Assembly: GCA_958296065.1 (NCBI GenBank)
Contig: CATQHX010000026.1
Span: forward strand, 36,989-100,988
From: Vicinamibacterales bacterium
GTDB lineage: Bacteria; Acidobacteriota; Vicinamibacteria; Vicinamibacterales; UBA8438
Length of the DNA: 64,000 bases
Direction of reading: 5' to 3'
Each line of letters begins with the position of its first letter. Within the stretch, counting starts at the first letter, position 1. The notes beneath the pieces were generated by a model. The model worked only from the letters and a program-made list of their open reading frames with translations. It had not been told where the DNA came from and ran no database searches. The position numbers and the translations under genes are program-made. Positions 57,144-64,000 of the stretch are shown here, piece by piece.

Positions 57144-59207
57144 ATGAATGATCTGGTGCTGGAAGGATTTGTAAAGAAGTTTGCAGAAGCGAAAGTATTG
57201 TCTCATCTTACCTCAGCAGAGTTGTTTGAGGCTTTCGCCGCCTCGTCGATTCTCAGGAAGTACCACCAGTCCGATATTTCGGACATCGAGGATGGCCTTC
57301 TCGTCGGCGGCAGTGGAGATGGGGGCTTGGATGCCGTTGCGATCATGATAAATGGGCGGCCCGCACGGACGAAAGAAGACGTTCAATTCTTCGTAGATAA
57401 TCTCCGACGCCTCGAGGTTGACTTTGTATTCATACAAGCAAAGTCCTCTCCTAGTTTTAACGCGGCCAATATCGGCAATTTCACATTCGGCGTTGAGGAG
57501 TTCTTTGCGGCTGTTTCGGCCTCTGAACCAAAGATCGAGTTTAATTCAGAGATCGAACAGCTTATTGATCTCGCCCGTCACCTATACCGCGAAAACATCA
57601 AGATGCAAAGGAATCCCAGATGCTTCTTATACTACGTGACATCTGGCAGATGGACCGACGCCCGAGACCCTCTCGGTCGTTTAGCCAGTGGCGAAGAGCG
57701 ACTTAGGGGACTGAATATCTTTTCAGACGTTCGGGCAAAACCCGTGGACGCGGAATTATTGAAGGCGGTCTACCGAGAGATCGAGCGCGGTGTCGAGAAA
57801 CATATTGAACTTAGCAAGACAGCTGTGTTTCCACGAATACAGGGAGTAGATGATGCATATATCGGTCTGCTGCGCGGTGACGAGTTTATCAGGCTGGTGT
57901 CAACAGACGACGGCGACCTCAACAGGGAACTGTTCTACGATAATGTCAGAGACTTTCAAGGACACAACCCAGTCAACACTGAAATAGGCCATACGCTAGC
58001 CGACCAACAGCTCAGGCGCAACTTTCCGCTCTTGAATAATGGGGTTACGATAGTCGCCAGAGAGTTAAATAGGAGAGGGGACATATTTACGATATCCGAT
58101 TTTCAAATTGTGAACGGGTGCCAGACGACGCATATCCTCTTCCAGAATAGACTCCAAATTGATGCAGAAACGTACGTACCTGTAAAGCTTGTCGCCACCA
58201 GGGATAGACAGATAATCAGCGACGTTATAAAGGCTACAAATCGACAAACGGCGGTTCTCCCTGAGGCACTTGAATCACTAACGCCATTCCACAAAGAGCT
58301 CGAAGACTTTTACACAATCCACGAAGCATCCAGAGATCTCTCGGATCGTGTGCACTACGAACGGCGGTCCAAGCAATATGCCATCGATAACATCGACCAG
58401 CGAAATATCGTCACGTTGACTAACCAGATTAAAGCTTTCATAGGAATGTTCCTCAATGAACCTCACAGCCATCCCCGTTATTACGGAGAATTGCTTAGGT
58501 CGTATGAAGGACGGCTGTTCGCAAACGATCACAAGCCTGCACCATACTACGCTAGCGGTGTTGCTTTGCTAATCGTTGAAAGATGGCTCAATTCGCGCTC
58601 GGAAGAGCGCTACATACGTCCGTACAAGCACCAGGTGCTGATGTTGCTGAGAGCGTCAATTAGCGGGTCAGATATTCCCAGGCTAAACAGCGATGCGATG
58701 TCAGCATATGCGCTGCGCATTGTAGAAGTCCTTCGGGATCCAAAGCGTAGTGACGACGAGTGCATGAAGGCTGTAACAATGGTCAAGGCCGCGCTCGCGA
58801 AGTCTGAAGCACGCGCCAAAGAGCAGTCGGGCGCATACCATAGTAATCCTCGTAATCCTCCCCATCGCTTAAAGGCGTTTACCGAGGAATTGATTCATGC
58901 GTTCCCTTCCAGTAGGGCTGTGATGGAGCGCAGAGAGTCTCAGGGCCGGACGTTACCCGGTGGTGCCGAACGCGGCCGGATAATCTGGTACGATGAAGGA
59001 AAGAATTTCGGCTTTATTGAGAGAGACACTGGTGGAGACATTTTTGTGCACCAAAGTGAGATCAGCGCAATTCCGTGGCATTTGAGAATCGCTGATAGTC
59101 GCGTGCAATACCAGGTGGTAGAGAATCCACGGTCTGCGGGAATGCTAATGGCCACGAGGGTCAGCTTGGAGACCACTGGCGATAATAGTGCGGCTGGTTC
59201 TGAATAG
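57144..59207 (+). CDS. AIPR-family protein with C-terminal cold-shock domain
   Basis: 687 residues from ATG 57144, preceded by GGAGGC. AIPR (abortive infection phage resistance) proteins are found in phage-defence loci. The N-terminal part shows a restriction-nuclease-like pattern: GGLDAVAIMING with D63 and FVFIQAKSS with Q98 and K100. The AIPR core follows: ELFYDNVRDFQGHNPVN, FPLLNNGVTIVARELN, DFQIVNGCQTTHILFQ, and DVIKATNRQTAV. The last about 65 residues are a cold-shock domain (GRIIWYDEGKNFGFIERDT with RNP1, GGDIFVHQSEI with RNP2), which binds single-stranded RNA or DNA. The fusion suggests a nuclease guided or triggered by nucleic acid binding. Base composition is clearly lower in GC than flanking DNA, so recent transfer is likely. 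It appears to act as a single gene. Confidence 0.85.
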   Translation: MNDLVLEGFVKKFAEAKVLSHLTSAELFEAFAASSILRKYHQSDISDIEDGLLVGGSGDGGLDAVAIMINGRPARTKEDVQFFVDNLRRLEVDFVFIQAKSSPSFNAANIGNFTFGVEEFFAAVSASEPKIEFNSEIEQLIDLARHLYRENIKMQRNPRCFLYYVTSGRWTDARDPLGRLASGEERLRGLNIFSDVRAKPVDAELLKAVYREIERGVEKHIELSKTAVFPRIQGVDDAYIGLLRGDEFIRLVSTDDGDLNRELFYDNVRDFQGHNPVNTEIGHTLADQQLRRNFPLLNNGVTIVARELNRRGDIFTISDFQIVNGCQTTHILFQNRLQIDAETYVPVKLVATRDRQIISDVIKATNRQTAVLPEALESLTPFHKELEDFYTIHEASRDLSDRVHYERRSKQYAIDNIDQRNIVTLTNQIKAFIGMFLNEPHSHPRYYGELLRSYEGRLFANDHKPAPYYASGVALLIVERWLNSRSEERYIRPYKHQVLMLLRASISGSDIPRLNSDAMSAYALRIVEVLRDPKRSDDECMKAVTMVKAALAKSEARAKEQSGAYHSNPRNPPHRLKAFTEELIHAFPSSRAVMERRESQGRTLPGGAERGRIIWYDEGKNFGFIERDTGGDIFVHQSEISAIPWHLRIADSRVQYQVVENPRSAGMLMATRVSLETTGDNSAAGSE

Positions 59208-59209
59208 GG

Positions 59210-59990
59210 TGCGGCTCTTCTTCGTTGGCGGCCCAATCAGTCTCTCCGGCGGCGGCGAGGCAGGAGGCCCGGCCGAGCGGCACGAGTTCTACCGCATCAT
59301 CGCCGAGCAGGCCAACCACATGCGCGGGCTCATCGGCGACCTGCTCGATGCCGGGCGCATCGAGGCGGGCACCCTCTCGGTCGCTTCCGAGCTCTCCGAG
59401 GTCGCGGCGCTGGTCGACCGGGCGCGCAGCACGTTCCTGTCCGCTGGCGGCCGGCACACCGTGCTCATCGACCTGCCGCCGGACCTGCCCCGGGTGATGG
59501 CCGATCGGCCGCGCATCGTGCAGGTGCTCAACAACCTGCTCTCGAACGCCGCCCGGCACTCGCCCCACTCGGCCTCGATCCGGGTCGCGGCCGAGCGTGA
59601 CGGCGCGCACGTCGCCGTCTCGGTCCGAGACGAGGGCCGGGGCGTGGCGCCCGAGCGGCGGCCGCACCTGTTCCGCAAGTACGCGCACGGCGACGGCGGC
59701 GGCCGGGCGGCCGCCGGCATGGGCCTCGGGCTCATCATCTGCAAGGTGCTGGTCGAGGCGCACGGCGGCCGCATCCGGGCCGAGAGCGGCGGGATTGGCC
59801 AGGGCGCCCGGTTCATCTTCACTGTCCCGGTGGCCGAGGATGCCCGGCCGGGCGAGTCCGCAGGCCCCGGCCCGCGCCCGGCCGCCGCACCCCAGGAACC
59901 GCACGAGCCCCCCGCGTCCTGGTGGTCGACGACGACCTGCAGCTACGTGCGCGACACGCTCACCCCGGCGGGCCAACGTCGTGGTGGTGA
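59210..59990 (+). pseudogene. Hybrid sensor histidine kinase, truncated at both ends
   Basis: Reads the second half of the DHp domain (HMRGLIGDLLDAGRIEAGTL) and an HATPase domain with N box (IVQVLNNLLSNAARHSPHS), G1 (VSVRDEGRGVAPERRPHLF) and G2 (AAAGMGLGLIICKVLVEAHG). The phospho-accepting His and all sensor domains are absent. After 59900 the start of a receiver domain appears in another frame (RVLVVDDD). It follows the AIPR stop directly, so it marks the insertion boundary of that gene. Confidence 0.65.
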
Positions 59991-60362
59991 CCGACGACCA
60001 CGCGCCACCATCCCGCACCATCCGCATCGAGCGGCCGCTGCCCGCAATGCCAAGACCGCCCCGGGCCGCCAGCCCCGCGGTTTGCGGGAAGCCCACGGCG
60101 CCCTCCGAGCCGCATCGGTTCCGGCGACGTGCCGTGGCGCAAGGCGGCAGCGGTATGCGGCTCCCCACCGCGGCCAGTGCCGGGCTCGATGCCGGGCACT
60201 CGCTCCTGGCCCGATCTGATGCCGACGACACCGAATCCGGCTTCACGATGGCCCTGGAAGCCGCCGCGGGCGACTGGCGACTGGCCTCGGATGCCCGCTG
60301 CAACGGCCGGCGACGGCGCCACGGGGCGAGTGCGGGTACGGTCTCGATCGGGTCGGCCGCTA
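59991..60362. other. Gene-free stretch
   Basis: Only chance frames; nothing recognised on either strand. Confidence 0.4.
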
Positions 60363-61106
60363 TTACGGCATGACGCGTTCGACGAGGTTCAACCGCGCCC
60401 GGGTGCTGTGGCCGGGGACGATCCTTCCTTCCACCAGCCGGCGCGCCAGGCGCCGGATGTCGGACAGCTTCGCGGGCCGGTAGTTCAACTGCTCGACGCT
60501 CACGTTGATGTGCCGGTTCCTGCTCGGCGACTCCTTCTGGTGCACGTGCCCGTGTACGTTCACCCAGCCGTGCGGCACCTGCAACAGCGGTACGTGGGTC
60601 AGCAGCAGCGGCGGCTCGCCGGGTGCGAACAGCGTGACCGCGGTCCGGTCCACCGCAACCGGCCGTACCTGGTTCACCGGATCGACGTCGTGGTTGCCGA
60701 GCACGAGCCACTTGACGCCGGGCGCCTCCCGCCACCAGCGCTGGTGGGTGGCCTGGACGCTGCCGTCGACGCTGACGTCGCCCAGGCAGATGATCGTGTC
60801 GTCGGCGCCGACCAGGTCGTACCAAGCGTCCATCATCGCCTGGTCCGCCCGGTCCACCGTTCCAAACGGTCTGAAGAAGACCCCGAGTGAGGACTTGTGT
60901 CGCAGATGCAGGTCCGACCAGATCCAGGTCGTTGCATCCGGTGCTTCGCACACACCCGGCCCGGCGGCGTGCGCCATCCGGATCAGGGCTCGCGTCTGCC
61001 GTTCGTCCACCATGGGATGGACGGGTGGCGTCAGCACGCGTTCGAGTTCCTCGACGTACAGGGCGTGCAGCCGTTCGGCGGCCGCATCAGCCGCGCTCAT
61101 GCTCAT
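60363..61106 (-). CDS. Calcineurin-like metallophosphoesterase (copy E, intact)
   Basis: 247 residues from ATG 61106. All metal-binding motifs of the calcineurin-like phosphoesterase fold are present: TTWIWSDLHLRHKSSLGVFF (DxH), DDTIICLGDVSVDG (GDxx), KWLVLGNHDVDPV (GNHD), LLLTHVPLLQV (H) and VNVHGHVHQKESPS (GHxH). The product should be a cytosolic phosphohydrolase using two metal ions; substrate unknown. The N-terminal 55 residues are a helical extension. It is the only complete member of a family that appears four more times in this window as broken copies. Next to it upstream are two small membrane proteins and Lon on the same strand, though gaps of several hundred bases argue against one operon. 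Confidence 0.85.
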   Translation of the reverse strand: MSMSAADAAAERLHALYVEELERVLTPPVHPMVDERQTRALIRMAHAAGPGVCEAPDATTWIWSDLHLRHKSSLGVFFRPFGTVDRADQAMMDAWYDLVGADDTIICLGDVSVDGSVQATHQRWWREAPGVKWLVLGNHDVDPVNQVRPVAVDRTAVTLFAPGEPPLLLTHVPLLQVPHGWVNVHGHVHQKESPSRNRHINVSVEQLNYRPAKLSDIRRLARRLVEGRIVPGHSTRARLNLVERVMP

Positions 61107-61569
61107 GCAGTCTGCTTCTCCGTTCCGATTCACGAGGCATCCCGGGCCGCCGGTTCCGCGGGTACGGCGCCCGGCTCTGCCTCCGCACGGTATCGCCCCT
61201 GCAGGATGTTGCGCTCCGTCGCCCAGGGAAGGGGGGTCACCTCCTGCGAGCGGGGGCACCGATATGCTCGTCGACCCGCTTCCCGTTCCGCGGCGGCACG
61301 AGACCCCGCAACGGCCGCCCGGCACGATGTCCGCATCCGCGCTCCACTCCGATGTTCTCTCTCGTCCCCTTACGCTTCGACACCGTCCTCCTCTCTGTAT
61401 AGCGCCCGAGGGCCGGCCCGACCGTGACCCGGTTGTCGAGTCGAAGAACACGGCGGGCCGGAGGCATTCGCGTGCACTAGCAACAGGCTGGAACATGGCG
61501 GCGCCCGGCGGGCGTGCCGGCTCCGCAGCGCGTCGAGGTTGGGTGCGCCGGATTGCCGTACCCCCGCGA
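61107..61569. other. Gene-free stretch
   Basis: No coherent frame; Arg/Pro-rich chance coding only. Confidence 0.35.
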
Positions 61570-61737
61570 TCAGCCACTTGCTTCCGGCTCCGACCGTCCT
61601 CGTCGCCGGTCGCGCCGCCTCCGCTTGGCGAAGCGTCGAATGTCGTCGCGGAGCTGTCGGATCTCACCGCTCAGGGCCGCGTAGAGGAAAATCGCGATCG
61701 CCACGTTCAATCCAGTAAGCGGAATGAGGAACAGCAT
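61570..61737 (-). CDS. Small one-TM protein with basic tail
   Basis: 55 residues from ATG 61737. A TM helix (MLFLIPLTGLNVAIAIFLYA) is followed by an amphipathic helix (ALSGEIRQLRDDIRRFAKRR) and a very basic tail. It closely resembles the next small gene in layout (TM, then ALSGEI/ALSNDI and a charged helix). Function unknown. Confidence 0.5.
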   Translation of the reverse strand: MLFLIPLTGLNVAIAIFLYAALSGEIRQLRDDIRRFAKRRRRDRRRGRSEPEASG

Positions 61738-62033
61738 TTCCACGATCTGAAATCACCCCTTCCCGGGAATCGTCCCGAATTCTCGGCCCCACCGACGGGT
61801 GCGACCGGCACATCTCGTCGCGTGCCGCGGCGGAAGCCGTGCGCGCGCGCCCACCGCCGCCTCGGCCCCATGGCCGACAAGCCGTCGCCGCTCTGTCGGA
61901 CACCGTGGTGCCGCCGTTCGTGGTCGGCGGCCGGCTGCCCGGCTCGGTCGGCGCCTGGTGCGCGGCGGAGGCCGGGTAGTGTGGACGGGCCGCCAAGCCT
62001 CCCCGCGGTGCTGCCCGGCGCCGCCGGGGCCTC
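61738..62033. other. Gene-free stretch
   Basis: About 300 bases between the two small membrane proteins; nothing recognised. Confidence 0.35.
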
Positions 62034-62240
62034 TCAGCGTCGGTTCTGCATCTCCGACAGCAGTCGCGCGACGTCACAGTCGTCCGGCTCGGCCAGGCAC
62101 CGGATCTCGGCGCCGAGCCGGTCGACCTCGTCGTGCACCTCGCCGATGTCGTTGCTCAGCGCCCCGTAGAGGAGGAGCGCGCTGAACAGCACGCTCCAGA
62201 TCACGAACCCGAACCGTATCCACCGGTCGATCTCTTCCAC
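62034..62240 (-). CDS. Small one-TM protein with charged helix
   Basis: 68 residues from ATG 62240. The N-terminal TM helix (FGFVIWSVLFSALLLYGAL) is followed by an acidic coiled-coil-like helix (SNDIGEVHDEVDRLGAEIRC) and a short tail with two Cys (CLAEPDDC). It shares the TM-ALSxxI-helix plan with the gene at 61570-61737, so the two look like paralogues. Function unknown; possibly membrane scaffolds. Confidence 0.6.
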   Translation of the reverse strand: MEEIDRWIRFGFVIWSVLFSALLLYGALSNDIGEVHDEVDRLGAEIRCLAEPDDCDVARLLSEMQNRR

Positions 62241-62445
62241 TTCAACCTCCTTCGCAGAAGCCGCTCGCCCGACTTGCCGATGCCATCGGCTGCCCGAGCG
62301 ACCGGCGTGAGAGAGCCTTGGAATGCGACCGCGTTGGACCCGCGGTCACGCTTTGCGTGGTTGTGAGCCTTCCAGGCGATGCATGCGCCGTGCAGACTGC
62401 GCGGATCGGGTGCCCGGCGTCGCCTGCCCCCCGGTCCGCCGGCGC

Positions 62446-64000
62446 TCAGGACACGTGCGTGTCCGTTGCCGCCGCCGCCGGCGCGGCCTCGCCCGCCGCC
62501 GGTACCGGCTGCAGCACGAGCTCGAGCAGCTCGTCGATGTGCGTGACGTAGTGGACGTCGATCGCGTTGCGCAGGTCGTCGCCGAGGTCCTCGTCGACCT
62601 GATGGCGGTTCTGCCGCGGCAGGACGACGCCTGTCAGCCTGCCGCGGTGCGCCGCCAGCACCTTCTCCTTGATGCCACCGACCGGGAGCACGTGACCGGC
62701 GAGGGTGATCTCACCGCTCATGGCCAGGTCGCCGCGGACCGCACGCCCGGTGACCGCCGACACCAGCGCGGCCGCCATGGTGACCCCGGCCGATGCCCCC
62801 TCGATCGGCCCGATGTCCGGCTGCACGTGCAAATGGATATCGGTGTTGCGGTGGAAGGCGGGGTCGAGGCCGTAGCGACGGCCGTGGGCGCGGAGCCACG
62901 ACAGCGCGGTGCGCGCCGACTCCTGCGTGACCTCCCCCTGGCGGCCGGTCAGGGTCAGCGTCCCGGCGCCGGCCATCCGCGTCGCTTCGACGAAGATCAC
63001 GGCCCCGCCGTGCGCCGAGTGGCACAGCCCGATGGCGACGCCCGGCCGCGCGGTGTGGCCGGCGGCCTCGACGCCGGCAGGCATCGGCGCCCCGAGCATC
63101 GCGGCGAGAATCGGCGGCGTGACCTCGACCGGCGCCGTGTCCCCGCCGGCCCGGTGGCGCACCACCTTGGCGCACACCTCGCCGAGCGCCGAGCGCAGCC
63201 TCCACACGCCCGCCTCGCGCGTGTAGCCGCGGATCAGCGCCTCCACCGCCTCGCCCGTGACATGGACCTGGTCGGCGGTCAGCCCGTGCAGTGCGAGCTG
63301 CCGCGGCAGCAGGTGCGCGGTGGCGATTGCCCGCTTCTCCGCCTCGGTGTACCCGGGCAGCTCGATAACCATCATCCGCTCCCGCAACATCGGCGGCACC
63401 GTACCGAGGCTGCTGGCGGTCGCCACGAAGAGCGCCTCGCGCAGATCGACCGGCAGGTCCAGGTAGCGGTCGCGGAAGGCGGCGCCGGGGGCCGGGTCGA
63501 GCGCGTCGAGCAGCGCCGCCGCCGCGCCGCCCGCCTCGTCGAGGCGGTCGAGCTCGTCGAGGACGATGACCGGATTGCGGACGCCGACGCGCCGCAGCTC
63601 GTCGACGATGCGTCCCGGCGCCCCCGAGCGCGCGCCGCACAGCGCCGCCGCGTTCCCCAGCCCGCCGCACGCCACCCATGCGCACTTGCGCCCGAGCGCG
63701 TCGGCGACCAGCGCCGCCAGCGCCGTCTTGCCGACCCCGGCAGGACCCAGCAGGCACAGCAACGGCGACGGGGCGGCCGGGTTCGACAGGCGCACCGTCA
63801 CGTAGTCGAGCAGGCGCTCCTTGACCGCGCCGTGCGCCGCATGGCCCGTGTCGAGGAGCGAGCGGGCGCGCGCCAGGTCGAGCGCCGGTGCAGCCGTGCG
63901 CCGGCTCCAGGGCACGCTCAGCAAGCACTCGAGGTACTCGCGGGCGCGGGCATGGTCGGGATCGGTCGGCGCCCAGGCCGACAGCCGCGCGAGGACCTGT
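62446..64000 (-). CDS. lon: Lon protease, N-terminus outside the window
   Basis: ATP-dependent serine protease that degrades misfolded and regulatory proteins in the cytosol. The frame is open to the window edge (VLARLSAWAPTDPDHARARE is the outermost part). It shows the inter-domain linker (YLECLLSVPWS), Walker A LLGPAGVGKTALAALVADAL, Walker B PVIVLDELDRLDEAGG, sensor-2 region and the protease domain with the Ser-Lys dyad: PIEGASAGVTMAAALVSAVT (catalytic Ser in GASAG; most Lons have GPSAG) and PVGGIKEKVLAAHRG (catalytic Lys). The C-terminal tail is Ala/Pro-rich. The substitution in the GPSAG box and the divergent ATPase suggest an accessory Lon rather than the main housekeeping copy, but this is only an impression. 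Confidence 0.9.
   Translation of the reverse strand, partial: QVLARLSAWAPTDPDHARAREYLECLLSVPWSRRTAAPALDLARARSLLDTGHAAHGAVKERLLDYVTVRLSNPAAPSPLLCLLGPAGVGKTALAALVADALGRKCAWVACGGLGNAAALCGARSGAPGRIVDELRRVGVRNPVIVLDELDRLDEAGGAAAALLDALDPAPGAAFRDRYLDLPVDLREALFVATASSLGTVPPMLRERMMVIELPGYTEAEKRAIATAHLLPRQLALHGLTADQVHVTGEAVEALIRGYTREAGVWRLRSALGEVCAKVVRHRAGGDTAPVEVTPPILAAMLGAPMPAGVEAAGHTARPGVAIGLCHSAHGGAVIFVEATRMAGAGTLTLTGRQGEVTQESARTALSWLRAHGRRYGLDPAFHRNTDIHLHVQPDIGPIEGASAGVTMAAALVSAVTGRAVRGDLAMSGEITLAGHVLPVGGIKEKVLAAHRGRLTGVVLPRQNRHQVDEDLGDDLRNAIDVHYVTHIDELLELVLQPVPAAGEAAPAAAATDTHVS

Noticed and set aside
57213..58532. Short minus-strand frames within the AIPR gene
   Set aside because: They overlap a well-supported long gene and have no ribosome sites or family features.

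Overview
The window is GC-rich accessory DNA from a bacterium, best guessed to be an Acidobacteriota-like lineage. The main clue is two decayed permease genes with the MacB/FtsX layout typical of acidobacterial ADOP permeases. No rRNA gene or taxonomic marker is intact, so this assignment is weak. Family names below come from motif recognition only; no database search was possible.

Layout. 1-3.2 kb: frameshifted unknown genes and a truncated tyrosine recombinase. 3.2-5.75 kb: a compact, lower-GC two-gene operon, the strongest candidate for an undescribed system. Its first protein joins an XRE-type helix-turn-helix, a deoxynucleoside kinase-like P-loop domain and a nucleoside 2-deoxyribosyltransferase-like domain. 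A two-TM, GAF-like membrane protein follows, with stop and start codons overlapping. 6-11.8 kb: debris (TolC, ADOP permease, slipin, conjugation coupling protein), a small membrane protein and a 407-bp MITE-like insertion. 11.9-16.5 kb: a UvrD-family helicase, then a degenerate type I-E-like CRISPR array without cas genes, split by a gene of unknown function. 16.5-25.2 kb: a type I restriction operon whose hsdM has been almost removed by an IS4-like element, while hsdS, a DUF262-HNH (GmrSD-like) nuclease gene, hsdR, a SprT/YgjP-like metalloprotease gene and a HEPN-like gene survive.

25-35.5 kb: small zinc-ribbon genes, a lytic transglycosylase, remnants (aminoglycoside phosphotransferase-like, PQQ dehydrogenase, IS256), an unknown glycine-zipper protein, a frameshifted integrase with a partner DNA-binding gene, a caspase-like (DUF6642-like) protein, a chain of small overlapping genes and an XRE regulator. 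35.9-38.4 kb: an intact RecD2-type helicase. 39-43.7 kb: ADOP/ABC debris, a broken metallophosphoesterase, a chimeric helicase/UvrA fragment and small genes. 43.7-49.4 kb: a helicase IV-like locus with repeated helical modules, separated into two parts by an ISNCY-like element. 50-53.9 kb: a second copy of the slipin/phosphoesterase block, a VOC protein, a tRNA-Thr 3' fragment abutting an integrase remnant, IS110 and IS3 fragments and a serS fragment. 53.9-59.2 kb: a lower-GC membrane protein, a Sel1 pseudogene, long trinucleotide repeats and an AIPR protein with a C-terminal cold-shock domain. 59.2-64 kb: a histidine kinase remnant, an intact metallophosphoesterase, two small one-TM proteins and a Lon protease that runs off the window.

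Taken together this is an old, IS-riddled defence and mobile-element island. Genes that look intact cluster in phage-defence-type functions (kinase/deoxyribosyltransferase operon, DUF262-HNH and HsdR/HsdS, AIPR-CSD, caspase-like protein, CRISPR repeats) and in helicases. Housekeeping-type genes are mostly broken. Many frameshifts lie in GC-rich runs, so some may be sequencing indels; the chimeric junctions cannot be explained that way.
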